Source: Rheinheimera texasensis DSM 17496
Lineage (GTDB): Bacteria; Pseudomonadota; Gammaproteobacteria; Enterobacterales; Alteromonadaceae
NCBI RefSeq assembly: GCF_000711985.1
Contig: NZ_JONU01000007.1
Location: 1,116,001-1,180,000, forward strand
DNA length: 64,000 bases
Direction of reading: 5' to 3'
Position 1 is the stretch's first letter. Each line of letters starts with the position of its first letter. Shown piece after piece: positions 1 through 9,739 of this stretch. The translations under genes were made by a program, and so were the position numbers. The notes below the pieces were generated by a model. It was not told the origin of the DNA. It made no database searches and saw nothing but the letters and a program-made list of their open reading frames with translations.

Positions 1-393
1 CAGACCGTTTCAGGTTATAAACACAAAGGGCTGTTGGCGGAAGTCAGCACTCTGGCACAGCGCCTGCGCGAACATGGTTTTGCCGTGACGTTGGAAGGCG
101 AAGTGCCAAAGCTGGCGGCGCGCGAAGAGTCGGCCTTGATCCTGGTACTGACTGAACTGGTCACCAACATTTTGCGTCACAGCAAAGGTGACAGCTGCCG
201 CATTAGTTTTCGTGAACAGGATCAAGGTGTTGTGATGGAAGTGGCCGACAATGGCGAAGTGAAAAACTTCGGCTTTGGCAACGGTCTGACCGGGGTCACT
301 GAACGGCTGCACGCGCTGCAGGCTAAGCTGGACTATCAACTGGATGCCGGCTGTCAGTTAAAAATCTGGCTGCCAAACGCCAACAGCCGCTAA
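1..393 (+). CDS. Sensor histidine kinase, C-terminal part (DesK/NarL-partner type)
   Basis: Last 130 codons of a sensor kinase; the frame is open from base 1, so the start lies outside the window. It should autophosphorylate and pass phosphate to the regulator encoded 11 bases downstream. In view are the tail of the dimerisation region (residues about 4-12, SGYKHKGLL, as in DesK-type kinases) and a full HATPase_c domain. The domain has an N-box E-L-V-T-N with a following RHS near residues 50-60, a G1 box DNG near 84, and a G2 box GNGLTGVTERL near 95. The phospho-accepting histidine and sensor part are not visible. The family call is firm; the signal sensed is unknown. Confidence 0.85.
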   Translation, partial: QTVSGYKHKGLLAEVSTLAQRLREHGFAVTLEGEVPKLAAREESALILVLTELVTNILRHSKGDSCRISFREQDQGVVMEVADNGEVKNFGFGNGLTGVTERLHALQAKLDYQLDAGCQLKIWLPNANSR

Positions 394-404
394 GGGAACT
401 AAAT

Positions 405-1001
405 ATGCGAATTTTACTGGCGGAAGATCAGGCTATGGTGCGCGGCGCGTTGGCCTCGCTGTTAAAACTATCCAGCAATCATGAACTGGTCGAAGCGGCC
501 GACGGCGACAGTGCACTAAAGTTACTCAAAGCCGAACATTTTGATGTGTTGCTGACCGACATTGAGATGCCGGGCCGCAGCGGGCTGGAACTCGCAGCCT
601 GGCTGCAGCAACAACAGAGTAAAACCAAGGTTATCGTCATTACCACTTTTGGCCGCAGCGGTTATGTGCGCCGTGCGCTGGATTGCGGCGTCAGCGGTTT
701 TTTGCTCAAAGACGCGCCGGTGGATGATTTACTGGCGGCTATCGACAAAGTACTGGCCGGTAAACGTGTGATCGACAGCGAACTGGCGCTGCTGGCGCTG
801 GGTGAACAGGACCCGCTCAGCGACAAAGAACGCCGCGCGCTGCGGCTGGCCGGTGAAGGCAAATCCACCGCGGAAATTGCCGGTATATTGTTTATTGCCG
901 AAGGCACAGTGCGCAATTATCTGTCTGAGGCGATGGCGAAACTCAATGCAGTGAACCGGGTGGAAGCTGCCCGCATCGCCCAGCAAAAAGGCTGGCTCTG
1001 A
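405..1001 (+). CDS. NarL/LuxR-family response regulator (DesR-like)
   Basis: 198-residue two-domain regulator, 11 bases after the kinase gene and surely its partner. The N-terminal receiver domain (about 1-120) has acidic residues in AEDQ, a phospho-acceptor Asp in LLTDIEMPG (about residue 53), a conserved Thr in VITTFG and a Lys in LLKDAP. The C-terminal helix-turn-helix (about 138-198) shows the GerE/LuxR pattern, with LSDKERRALRLAGEG followed by TAEIAGILFIAEGTVRNYL. DesK/DesR pairs in Bacillus sense membrane fluidity and control a desaturase, but no desaturase gene is near here, so that role is only a family analogy. Confidence 0.9.
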   Translation: MRILLAEDQAMVRGALASLLKLSSNHELVEAADGDSALKLLKAEHFDVLLTDIEMPGRSGLELAAWLQQQQSKTKVIVITTFGRSGYVRRALDCGVSGFLLKDAPVDDLLAAIDKVLAGKRVIDSELALLALGEQDPLSDKERRALRLAGEGKSTAEIAGILFIAEGTVRNYLSEAMAKLNAVNRVEAARIAQQKGWL

Positions 1002-1058
1002 GTAGTCAAATGGCGCGCCCCGTGTTAACTTGAAGTTAATATAATGCAGGGGTAAGCC

Positions 1059-3320
1059 ATGTTGATTTCTTCACTGGCAGCCGTCTGGCTGAATGCCGGA
1101 CTGGCTGCAGCGCCGCACCAATCCGCCGCGCAGCTGCAGCAGTTACAACAACTGAGCAGCGACAATGCCCGCATCGTCCGTTTTGCCAGCCCGGAACAAG
1201 CCCGGCTGGCGGCGATCAGTCTGCATGACGCGCTGCTTGGCGGGCGCTGGCAGGACAGTAGTCTGATCCTGCAGCTGGATGCTGCAACAGAGGCCCGGTT
1301 AGCGCCTTATGCCGAGTCGATCCATCCTGCTTATCTCTGGCAACAGCAACAGGCTGCCACAGCGGCGCAACCGCTGACAGACAGCGCCCAGAGCATTCCG
1401 GGCTACGCCTGTTATCCCACGGTGGAAGAAACCTACAGTCAGGCCGAACAGCTGGTGCGCGATTATCCCGACTACGCCAGCTGGCACAAGATCGGCAGTG
1501 GCTGGGCTAAAACCAAAACCGGCACTGGTTATGACCTGTATGTGCTGAAAATTACCAATCGCAACAGCGGCGCGGCCAACAAAGCCAAGTTGCTGGTCAA
1601 TAGCGCCATCCATGCCCGCGAATATGCCACAGCAGCGCTGACGCTGGAATTTGCCAAAGACCTGCTGGGTAAAGCCGGCAAAGATGCGGATGTCGACTGG
1701 ATGCTGGCACAAAACGAAGTGCATCTGGTGCTGCAGACCAATCCGGAAGGGCGGAAAATTGCCGAAACCGGTGTGTCCTGGCGCAAAAATATCAACGATA
1801 CCGCCTGTAACAGCGCCACCTTTGGTGTCGATCTGAACCGCAATTTCAGCTTTGGCTGGTTCGCTATCCCGAATGGCAGCAGCGGCAACAGCTGCGATTT
1901 AACCTACCGTGGGGTCAGTGCCGGTTCAGAGCCTGAAGTACAGGCGCTGGAGCAATATGCCCGCAGCCTGTACCCGGATAAACGCGGGCCGGCGCGCACC
2001 GACGCGGCGCCGGACAATACTGCCGGCATCCATATCGACGTGCATAGTTACAGCGAACTGGTGTTGTGGCCCTGGGGCGATACCACTACCCCAGCGCCCA
2101 ATGGCCCTGCATTAAAAGCATTGGGGCACAAACTTGCGTGGTTTAATAACTATGTACCGACCCAGTCGATTGGTTTATATCCGACTGACGGCACCAGCGA
2201 TGGGGTCAGTTATGGTGAGCTCGGCGTGGCCGCCATCACTTTTGAAATTGGCACAGCGTTTTTTGAATCTTGCGCCAACTATCAGGCAAATGTGCTGCCG
2301 GACAATCTGCGTGCGCTGTATTATGCGCTGCGTGTCAATACAGCCCCTTATTTGTTACCGGCCGGGCCTGATGTCAGTCAGCTCAGTCTCAATACCACCG
2401 CAAACCAGATCCCGCGCAACGTGCCGCTACAGCTCAAAGCGCTGGTCAGCGACAGTCAAAGCAGCGGTTACAATGGCGGTGTGGCCAGCCAGGTTATCCA
2501 AAGTGTCGAACTGACGCTGGACCAGTGGCCGGATCTGGCAGGGAGCAGCAGTATCAGCATCAATGCCACCGACGGCAAATTTGATTCTGCCAATGAAACT
2601 ATCAGCCACTCATTGGATGTCTCCGGCCTTAGTGAAGGCCGCCACACGCTGTACCTGCGTGCCAAAGATAGTGCCGGCAACAGCGGCCCGGTATACGCCG
2701 GTTATTTTAATGTGACAGCGCCGGTGGTAGTTAAACCGCCGCTACCGGATTTTACGGTCGAATGTCAGTTCCTGCGCTGCCAGTTCCGCAATACCACGCC
2801 AGGCGATGCAACTTTGCCATTGGAGTTCAGCTGGACCTTCGCTGAAGGGGCGACCAGCACGGCGAAAGATCCGGTGTATACCTACAGCGCGGCCGGCACA
2901 TATCAGCCGGTGTTGCGGGTGACCATGGCCGGGCAAACCGAACAACGCAGCAAAGCTCTGCAAGTCTTTGCTGAACCGCAGTTACAGCTCAGCAGCAATT
3001 GTCAGAACCTGAGTTGTACCCTGACTGCCAGTGCCAGCAGCGCCAATGGTCCGGTGGGGACTGTGCAATGGAGTGTGAATAATCAGACGCTCAATGGCCA
3101 AAGCGTCAATGTGACTTTTGGGGCCGCCGGGACTTATCAGGCGCTGGCAGAAGTCAGCGACAGCGCCGGGCAAAAAGTGCAGAAGACACTGAGTGTCACA
3201 GTCACAGCGCCGGTGGTGGTGACGCCAGCTGAACCTGCGGCGAAATCCTCGTCGTCCGGCGGCAGTGTTGGTTATGTAAGCTTACTGTTGCTGTGCATTT
3301 TACGGCGGCGGCTGGTTTAA
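1059..3320 (+). CDS. Secreted M14-family zinc carboxypeptidase with PKD domains and GlyGly-CTERM tail
   Basis: 753-residue secreted metallopeptidase expected to trim C-terminal residues from peptides outside the cell. A short signal peptide (about 1-18) and a propeptide-like stretch precede the M14 catalytic domain (about 115-410). Zinc ligands are the His and Glu of HAREY (about residue 184) and the His of DVHSYSE (about 328); the catalytic Glu is in ITFEIG (about 395). Two PKD-like beta domains follow (about 565-640 and 645-725). The C-terminus is SSSGGS, a hydrophobic stretch, then CILRRR, the layout of a GlyGly-CTERM sorting signal processed by rhombosortase. The gene stands alone; the start has AGGGG just upstream. 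Confidence 0.9.
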   Translation: MLISSLAAVWLNAGLAAAPHQSAAQLQQLQQLSSDNARIVRFASPEQARLAAISLHDALLGGRWQDSSLILQLDAATEARLAPYAESIHPAYLWQQQQAATAAQPLTDSAQSIPGYACYPTVEETYSQAEQLVRDYPDYASWHKIGSGWAKTKTGTGYDLYVLKITNRNSGAANKAKLLVNSAIHAREYATAALTLEFAKDLLGKAGKDADVDWMLAQNEVHLVLQTNPEGRKIAETGVSWRKNINDTACNSATFGVDLNRNFSFGWFAIPNGSSGNSCDLTYRGVSAGSEPEVQALEQYARSLYPDKRGPARTDAAPDNTAGIHIDVHSYSELVLWPWGDTTTPAPNGPALKALGHKLAWFNNYVPTQSIGLYPTDGTSDGVSYGELGVAAITFEIGTAFFESCANYQANVLPDNLRALYYALRVNTAPYLLPAGPDVSQLSLNTTANQIPRNVPLQLKALVSDSQSSGYNGGVASQVIQSVELTLDQWPDLAGSSSISINATDGKFDSANETISHSLDVSGLSEGRHTLYLRAKDSAGNSGPVYAGYFNVTAPVVVKPPLPDFTVECQFLRCQFRNTTPGDATLPLEFSWTFAEGATSTAKDPVYTYSAAGTYQPVLRVTMAGQTEQRSKALQVFAEPQLQLSSNCQNLSCTLTASASSANGPVGTVQWSVNNQTLNGQSVNVTFGAAGTYQALAEVSDSAGQKVQKTLSVTVTAPVVVTPAEPAAKSSSSGGSVGYVSLLLLCILRRRLV

Positions 3321-3371
3321 CACAGTGTGAGGGCTGCCGATGAAGGGCTGCCCTGTTCTGTATGGCTCCGC

Positions 3372-6300
3372 TCAGGGGACCAGTTGCAGTGCCAACGCCC
3401 GCTGTTGCTGCTCCAATAACAACTGGAATTTGTCAGCCGGGATCGGCGGACTGCACAAATAGCCCTGATAGCGGTCACAGCGCTGTACCTTCAGGAATTC
3501 CAGCTGTTGCGCCGTTTCCACGCCTTCAGCCAGCACTTTAAAACCCAGGGTATGGGCGATGCCGATAATCGCAGTGGCGATCGCCATATCATCCTGGCTA
3601 TGAGGAATATCATCGATAAATTTCTTATCGATTTTCAGTACATCCAGTGGGAAACGTTTCAGGTACGCCAAAGACGAATAACCGGTGCCAAAATCATCAA
3701 TTGCCAGCCGGATACCGAGCCGGCGCAAATCGTCCAGCACCTGTACCACCAGTTCTTGATTTTCCATCAGTGCACTTTCGGTCAGTTCCAGTTCCAGGCA
3801 ATGTGGCGGAAAGCCGGTGTCGTTCAGTACCTGAGTGACCTGTTTGCGCATGTCATAGCGCTTAAACTGCGCCGGTGACACGTTGACCGCCAGTGTCAGG
3901 CGGGGCAGGCCGGCTTCCAGCCATTGCTGGCCTTGCCGGCAGGTTTCGGTCAGCACAAATTCACCGATATCATTAATCAGCCCACAAGCTTCGGCGACCG
4001 GGATAAACCGCATTGGCGAGATCATGCCCTGTTCAGGGTCAAACCAGCGCACTAAGGCTTCAGCGCCGATGATACGGCCGCTGAAAATATCAATTTGCGG
4101 TTGGTAATAGACCCGCAAGTGATTGGCTTTAATCGCTTTACGCAGTTGAGCTTCAATTGTCAGCCGATCGCGCGCAGCCTGAGTGTAAGCATCTGAGTAG
4201 AAAGTAAAAGTATTACGCCCGGCCGCCTTGGCTTTATAAAGCGCCGCGTCGGCGCCCTGCAGTAGCGCTGTGGTGTTGTCACCATGATCCGGAAACACTG
4301 CGATACCAATGCTGGCTCCCAGCGACACTTCGACCTGGTCACTGAGGCTCCAGGATTGCCCCATATGTTGCAGCAACTTTGTGGCGACAATAGCCGCGTC
4401 CCCGCTATCCGGTAGCGCCGTCAGCAAAATGGCAAATTCGTCGCCGCCCAGCCGTGCCAGCACATCAGTGTCCCGCACTTTTTGTTTAAGCCGGGCGGCG
4501 ACTTGCAGCAACAATTCATCGCCATATTGGTGACCGTAGGAGTCGTTGACATCTTTAAAGTGGTCTAAATCCAGTACTAACACTGCGGCGTAGGCGTGAT
4601 CCCGTCGTGCGGTTTTAATCGCCTGTTCGGCAATTTGCATAAACAGCTGCCGGTTTGGCAGATGGGTGAGCTCGTCATGTTCACTGAGGAACATCATCTC
4701 CGCTTCAGTGGCGCGGATCTCGGACAAATCAGTAAACACGGCCGCATAATGGCTTATTTGCCTCGCCTCATTAAATACTGCACTGATACTGAGTTGCACC
4801 GGCAGCACAGTGCCATTTTTGTGTTTGTTCACCACCTCGCCCTGCCAGTAATTTTGATCAGTCAGCTGTTGCCACATCTGCTGATAAAACTCCTCACTGT
4901 GTTGGCCTGAGCGCAGCATCGATGGTGTTTGACCCAGTAATTCAGCTTCACTGTAGCCAAAAAGACTCACCAGCGCCGGATTGACCGAAATAATGACTTT
5001 GTCGGTATCGGTGATCAAAATGCCTTCGCGGCTGCTGTTAAACACCGCGTCAGCCAACCGCAGATTGGCTTCTTGTTGCTTACGGACTGATAAGTCGATG
5101 TCCATGCAGAAGATTTGCGACGGCCGCCCCGGTAACTGCACCACGGCATGACCGGAGAACACATGCACCGGTTCGCCGCCTTTGCGCTGTAAGACCAGTT
5201 CGCCCGCTGGGATCGGTACGCCACTGTCGGCCATATGCTGGACGGCGGCCTGTACATCGGCGTGCATCGGTGCTGGGATAATTAAATCCAGCAGACTTTT
5301 GCCGACCGCTTCCTCTTTGCTGTAGCCATATAACACTTCACTGGCCTTGTTCCAGTAAAAAGTGGTGCCATCGGCTTCATAGCCCTGCACCGAGATCTCC
5401 GGTGTATTGTCCAGCAAAGTGCGAAAACGCAGTTCGCTTTCCATCCAGTGCTGCTCGGCTTGTTTCTGCATGGTGATGTCTTCAAGCTCAAGCAACACAT
5501 GACTGATTTGATTGTTCCGGTCGACAATGGCATACAACGAACTCTCCAGCCATTGCTGCTGCACCGGTTGCGCGGCGTGAGCCCGTTGGTCCTGCCGGCT
5601 GACCTTATGTTGGCCGCTCTGCAACTGCGCAAAGACGCTGTCCAGCCATTGCTGTTGGTCGGCCGGCAGGACGTCTTTGAGTTGTGGCAGTTCTTCCAGC
5701 TGACTGGCCGGGATTTGGCTGAGCTGAACAAAACGCTGATTAAAATACTGCACATCGCCCTGAATGCCACAAATCAGCACACCGACCGGACTTTGTTCAA
5801 TCGCCTTAGAAAACAGCTCCAGCCGGCCTTTGGCGTCACTGCGTTCAACTAAAAATGCCGCCAGGCTGGCAGTAAACTGGATGAGGTCGCGCTCATCCGG
5901 TGTCGGGTCACGTTTTTCCGCCAGATAAATACCAAAAGTGCCGAGCAACTGGCGTTCGGTGTCAAAAAAGGGTGTCGACCAGCAGGCTTGCAGCCAGTCA
6001 TAAGGAGCAATCAGGTCCTGAAAATTCAACCACAGCATGTCATTATGCACATCGGCGACATAAACCGGCTGTCCGGTGGCGGCCGCAGTGCCACAGGAGC
6101 CGTTGCCGTAACGGATCGGTAATTTGTCCACTTTTGCATTGTAATCGGCCGGCAGGCTTGGCCCGGCCAGCACGCGCATCACCTGATTCTGCTTGTCCGC
6201 TAACAAAATCGAACCACGCAGGTGAGGTAGCTGCTGCTCTATAAATTTCACCAGTTCAGTCAGCAAATCAGGTAAAGCGGCATCATCGAGCAAGCGGTGC

Positions 6301-7337
6301 AGCAGGTAACTTTGCGCCTGCTGTTTCATTTGCTGTTGTTTGCGTTCGCGGATGTTTTGCCAGCAAAGCACCAGCACAGTGCCGTCCTGCGATTTTGGTA
6401 CCGGAATGGCCCGGTAAGCAGTCGGCAGCGTTTCGCCATGCAAATTGATAAACAAATCGGCTTCGCCGCTGATAGGTTGTGGCTGCTCCAGCGCTTTGTG
6501 GATCTCCCGCCACAGCGCCAGCGCCGCTTTTTGTTTGCTGACCAGCGTTTGCACCGGTAACCCGATCAGCTGGCTGGGAGTGGCGTAGCCCAATTGTTGC
6601 TGTGCTGCCTGGTTGACAAAGGTGATTTCGGCATGCTGGTTGACGCCGATAATGGCGTCTCCGGTTGAGTCTAGCAGCAGCTGTACTTGCGCCATACTGG
6701 CCTGCAGCGCAAGCAGCGCTTGCTTGCGGGCATGAATATCTTCGATGACTGAGACAAAATAACACTGCGAACTGTCGCTGCTGCGATGATAAGACACCGA
6801 CAAATGGGCCCAGACAAACTGGCCATCACGGCGGCGGTAGCGCTTTTCCATCTCAAAGCTTTCACGCTCACCCCGCACCAGTTCATCACACATTTGTAAG
6901 TCGTCGGCCAGGTCGTCCGGATGGGTTAGGTCCTGAAAAGTACTGCCGGCGAGGTCTGCCGGGTCATACTGCAACATTTGCGCAAAACGGTGATTCACCT
7001 GAATAAAGTGGCCTGACAGGGCGACGTGCGCAATACCGACAGCGGCCTCATCGAAGGTACTGGCCAGTTTTTGCTGCATCAACCGGGCGAAGCGGTAATT
7101 GGCGCGCAACAAAGTGTAAAGCAACAGCGGAAAAAGCACGGCACAGCCGCCGAGTAACCAGCCAAGTGTCTGGCGCAAGGTCGCATGCTGGCTGGCAGAT
7201 AACCAGGCTGCGGTAGATTCAGGTTGTTGTGTCAGCCACCACAGCAAGATGATGACGAGATAAAACAGCAGCACAGACAGCAGCAGAGGCTCGGCGCGGC
7301 GCGAAAAGGCTTCAGTGTGCGGTGCAGTAAACGGCAT
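3372..7337 (-). CDS. Membrane PAS(x5)-GAF-GGDEF-EAL cyclic-di-GMP protein
   Basis: 1321-residue sensor predicted to make and/or degrade cyclic-di-GMP. Two membrane segments (about 17-38 and 55-77) precede two PAS domains (about 85-205, 215-335), a GAF domain (about 345-500), three more PAS domains (about 510-640, 650-770, 775-895), then GGDEF (about 900-1060) and EAL (about 1075-1315). The GGDEF motif is intact in [12 protein letters not shown] with an I-site RDTD five residues before it. The EAL domain keeps EALVRW, the NVSPAQF strand, ELTESALM, DDFGTGYSS and the late EGVET motif, so both catalytic units look competent. It is monocistronic and converges on the carboxypeptidase gene. Signal unknown. 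Confidence 0.93.
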   Translation of the reverse strand: MPFTAPHTEAFSRRAEPLLLSVLLFYLVIILLWWLTQQPESTAAWLSASQHATLRQTLGWLLGGCAVLFPLLLYTLLRANYRFARLMQQKLASTFDEAAVGIAHVALSGHFIQVNHRFAQMLQYDPADLAGSTFQDLTHPDDLADDLQMCDELVRGERESFEMEKRYRRRDGQFVWAHLSVSYHRSSDSSQCYFVSVIEDIHARKQALLALQASMAQVQLLLDSTGDAIIGVNQHAEITFVNQAAQQQLGYATPSQLIGLPVQTLVSKQKAALALWREIHKALEQPQPISGEADLFINLHGETLPTAYRAIPVPKSQDGTVLVLCWQNIRERKQQQMKQQAQSYLLHRLLDDAALPDLLTELVKFIEQQLPHLRGSILLADKQNQVMRVLAGPSLPADYNAKVDKLPIRYGNGSCGTAAATGQPVYVADVHNDMLWLNFQDLIAPYDWLQACWSTPFFDTERQLLGTFGIYLAEKRDPTPDERDLIQFTASLAAFLVERSDAKGRLELFSKAIEQSPVGVLICGIQGDVQYFNQRFVQLSQIPASQLEELPQLKDVLPADQQQWLDSVFAQLQSGQHKVSRQDQRAHAAQPVQQQWLESSLYAIVDRNNQISHVLLELEDITMQKQAEQHWMESELRFRTLLDNTPEISVQGYEADGTTFYWNKASEVLYGYSKEEAVGKSLLDLIIPAPMHADVQAAVQHMADSGVPIPAGELVLQRKGGEPVHVFSGHAVVQLPGRPSQIFCMDIDLSVRKQQEANLRLADAVFNSSREGILITDTDKVIISVNPALVSLFGYSEAELLGQTPSMLRSGQHSEEFYQQMWQQLTDQNYWQGEVVNKHKNGTVLPVQLSISAVFNEARQISHYAAVFTDLSEIRATEAEMMFLSEHDELTHLPNRQLFMQIAEQAIKTARRDHAYAAVLVLDLDHFKDVNDSYGHQYGDELLLQVAARLKQKVRDTDVLARLGGDEFAILLTALPDSGDAAIVATKLLQHMGQSWSLSDQVEVSLGASIGIAVFPDHGDNTTALLQGADAALYKAKAAGRNTFTFYSDAYTQAARDRLTIEAQLRKAIKANHLRVYYQPQIDIFSGRIIGAEALVRWFDPEQGMISPMRFIPVAEACGLINDIGEFVLTETCRQGQQWLEAGLPRLTLAVNVSPAQFKRYDMRKQVTQVLNDTGFPPHCLELELTESALMENQELVVQVLDDLRRLGIRLAIDDFGTGYSSLAYLKRFPLDVLKIDKKFIDDIPHSQDDMAIATAIIGIAHTLGFKVLAEGVETAQQLEFLKVQRCDRYQGYLCSPPIPADKFQLLLEQQQRALALQLVP

Positions 7338-7474
7338 CTGTCATCTTCCCTGTTGTAGGCACCCGCACGGTCTTATTGTGAAGTCGCGCCTGAACCGGCG
7401 CGCAATAATGCCCCGTGAAAGCGGGTGTTACATGTATCGATCAAGCATAGACGAAGCGAATAGAAGGGCAAATC

Positions 7475-7503
7475 GGGACAGCAGCAGCTGGGGGTGCTGT
7501 CCC
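7475..7503 (-). terminator. Possible terminator of the DUF481 gene
   Basis: A 9-bp perfect stem (GGGACAGCA with TGCTGTCCC) with an 11-base loop lies 8 bases past the stop codon of the DUF481 gene on the minus strand. The run of T after it is poor (GATTTG), so termination efficiency is uncertain. Confidence 0.45.
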
Positions 7504-7510
7504 ATTTGGA

Positions 7511-8251
7511 TTAAAACGAATAAACCAGCGTCAGTGAGGTCTGGGTGTCGGTATTCTTTTTACCGGCTGGTACTTCAGAATCATGCTGCACCGTGAATGC
7601 GGCTTTCATCTGCATACTGCCGTTAATGCGGGCACTGACCGAGGTTTCTGACTGGGTTCTTTTATTGTCCGAGCTGGCCTCTAGACTCAGCAGCTGGCGG
7701 AACGTCGCGCTGTCAGAAATCACCCAGTCCAGACTGCCGGCGGTACGGACCAAAGCGCCTTTTTCGGTGACATCTCCGGCAGTTTTGCCGGTGTAATAAC
7801 CAGGACCGATTTCGGCGTCGATACTGATGCCATCACCCTGATACAGACGGTCGCCGTAACCGGCAGAGATCAGGCTGTAGCTGGTGTAAGCGCCAAAATC
7901 ATCTTCAGTGTGTGAGCCAAAGATAAACAGCTTGGCGTGGTCAGTGTCGAGTTTGTAGCCGGCTTTGCCGGAGACAAAATAGCGTTCAGCAGATTTTTCG
8001 CTGTAGCGGTTACCGTTAACGTCGGTTTTTTCATCTTCTTTAAAAAACGCACTGAGCACATATTCATTGCTCCACTGCACCAGCTCCTGTTTGGCGTCGA
8101 TTTTACCGGTGACAGAAGTACCTTTGGTGTTACCTGATGTAGTGATAGCCCCCAGCTCTGCCGACGTTGCCCAACCCAGTTTGGTCTCATCTGCCGCCTG
8201 AGCAGACAAAGAGCTGGCCGCCAGTGCTGCCAGTAAAAATGGATATTTCAT
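7511..8251 (-). CDS. DUF481 outer-membrane beta-barrel protein (YdiY-like)
   Basis: 246-residue exported protein of the DUF481 family, which includes the salt-induced E. coli protein YdiY; a biochemical function is not established. A signal peptide (about 1-19, ending SAQA) is followed by the alternating polar/aromatic strands of a small beta-barrel and a terminal aromatic residue in LTLVYSF, the usual outer-membrane insertion signal. Its ATG overlaps the stop of the upstream mscS-type gene (ATGA), so the two are translationally coupled. An osmotic-stress link between a mechanosensitive channel and a salt-induced barrel is an attractive inference only. Confidence 0.85.
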   Translation of the reverse strand: MKYPFLLAALAASSLSAQAADETKLGWATSAELGAITTSGNTKGTSVTGKIDAKQELVQWSNEYVLSAFFKEDEKTDVNGNRYSEKSAERYFVSGKAGYKLDTDHAKLFIFGSHTEDDFGAYTSYSLISAGYGDRLYQGDGISIDAEIGPGYYTGKTAGDVTEKGALVRTAGSLDWVISDSATFRQLLSLEASSDNKRTQSETSVSARINGSMQMKAAFTVQHDSEVPAGKKNTDTQTSLTLVYSF

Positions 8252-9096
8252 GCTTCATCCTTGTTTGGTTTCATATGTAAAGACATTTGTGGAAATGGAA
8301 TTTCGATGCCGGCGTCATCAAACTGCAGTTTGACCTGTTCCAGCGTATGCCAGTAAACGTCCCAGTAATCGGCGGCTTCAACCCACGGCCGCAGTACCAG
8401 CTGCACCGAAGAATCGGCCAAAGCACCCACTGCAATTACCGGTGCCGGCTCTTTCAGCACGCGGCTGTCGGCCTCGAGGATGTCGTGCAGAATTTGTTTG
8501 GCGCGGCGTAAATCGGAGTCGTAGCTGATGCTGATTGTTAAATCGATACGGCGACGTTTTTCTGCGGAATAATTAACGATAGCACCGCCGGTAATTTGCG
8601 AATTCGGCACAATGATTTTTTTGTTATCAGCGGTTTTGAAAATGGTCTGGAAGATATCAATCCGCTCCACGATGCCGCTGATGCCGGCGACTTCCACCAT
8701 ATCACCTGACTTAAACGGCCTGAACACGATGATCAACACACCCGAGGCAAAATTGGATAACGAACCTTGCAGTGCCAATGCGACGGCTAAACCAGCGGCA
8801 CCGAGAATGGCCAGGAAAGATGCAGTCTGAATGCCCAGATGCGATAAGGCGATGAGTGCAAAGGCAATTAATACGGCGGCATAGACGATGCTCGACAGGA
8901 ACGACACCACAGCGCGGTCAACATGGCGCAGCAGTAAGGCCTTGCCAATCAGCCGGGATACACCGAGCGCAACCCAGCGGCCGACGTAAAAAATGATGAT
9001 GGCAACCACCAGTTTCAGACAGAAACTGACGATTAAGTCCTGATTTTTCTGCAAAAAAGTTAAGCTTTGTTCGATGACCTGCACTTCGGGTTGCAT
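8248..9096 (-). CDS. mscS: Small-conductance mechanosensitive channel, MscS family
   Basis: 282-residue channel that opens under membrane tension and releases solutes during osmotic downshock. Three membrane helices occupy about 25-130; the pore-lining helix has the Gly/Ala-rich run GAAGLAVALALQG (about 108-120), typical of MscS TM3, followed by the beta domain with F-R-P-F-K-S-G-D and the C-terminal alpha/beta domain. The chosen start is the ATG preceded by TTGGAGG at good spacing; an upstream in-frame ATG at 9177 would add 27 residues and has no clear ribosome binding site. It is the first gene of a two-gene operon with the DUF481 gene. Length is close to E. coli MscS (286). Confidence 0.92.
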   Translation of the reverse strand: MQPEVQVIEQSLTFLQKNQDLIVSFCLKLVVAIIIFYVGRWVALGVSRLIGKALLLRHVDRAVVSFLSSIVYAAVLIAFALIALSHLGIQTASFLAILGAAGLAVALALQGSLSNFASGVLIIVFRPFKSGDMVEVAGISGIVERIDIFQTIFKTADNKKIIVPNSQITGGAIVNYSAEKRRRIDLTISISYDSDLRRAKQILHDILEADSRVLKEPAPVIAVGALADSSVQLVLRPWVEAADYWDVYWHTLEQVKLQFDDAGIEIPFPQMSLHMKPNKDEA

Positions 9097-9189
9097 CTTG
9101 CTGACCTCCAATTGAGCGGGATAAAAAAACAGCCCTGCCAATATGCTAACATCTTCACCCGGATTTGGCAGACGCAATTCAGGTAAGAA

Positions 9190-9717
9190 ATGGATCTGTT
9201 TTCGTTACAACGTCAGCTTGGTGGCCTCACTGAATACCCGCTGGAGCTATGGCAACCGGCGTTCTGTGGCACTGTACCCATTCGGATTGACCGCGACGGC
9301 AGCTGGTATTTTCATGGCAGCCCGATCAAAAGGCCCGAGTTAGTACGGCTGTTTGCCGCGGTACTGAGTTGTGTTGATGGACGATATTTGCTGACAACAC
9401 CAGCCGAGCAGGTGCAGATTGACGTCGATGATGCGCCTTTTGTGCTGGTCGAAGCGGTGTGGCTGGAAGATGGCCGTTTGCAGCTGACCACTAACCTGCA
9501 ACAGAGTTTTATCGCGGGGCCGGATTATCCGCTGTTGCTGCAGCCGGAAGCCGGCAGTGGGCAGTTGTTGCCATATCTGCAACTCAAACGCGGCTTACGC
9601 GCCAAATTCAGCCGGACTTTGTATTACCAGCTGGCTGAACAAGCGCAGGAGCAAATCGTTGAAGGTGAGCGCCACTACGTGTTGTATAGCGGCGACTATT
9701 GCTGCCGGCTCGGCTGA
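9190..9717 (+). CDS. DUF1285 family protein
   Basis: 175-residue soluble protein without signal peptide or membrane segment. The N-terminal part with G-T-V-P-I-R-I-D-R-D-G-S-W-Y-F-H-G and IKRPELVRLFA (about residues 28-55) is the signature of DUF1285, a structurally known but functionally obscure family. It is transcribed divergently from the mscS-type gene. AGGTAAGAA just before the ATG supports the start. No function can be assigned from sequence. Confidence 0.85.
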   Translation: MDLFSLQRQLGGLTEYPLELWQPAFCGTVPIRIDRDGSWYFHGSPIKRPELVRLFAAVLSCVDGRYLLTTPAEQVQIDVDDAPFVLVEAVWLEDGRLQLTTNLQQSFIAGPDYPLLLQPEAGSGQLLPYLQLKRGLRAKFSRTLYYQLAEQAQEQIVEGERHYVLYSGDYCCRLG

Positions 9718-9739
9718 CGTATATGAGCCGCAAGACCAG

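Noticed and set aside
1040-1045. TATAAT just before the carboxypeptidase start
   Set aside because: The implied transcript would begin within or after the ribosome binding site, and there is no good -35.
9097-9177. N-terminal extension of the mscS-type gene
   Set aside because: The shorter start has TTGGAGG at ideal distance and gives the usual length.
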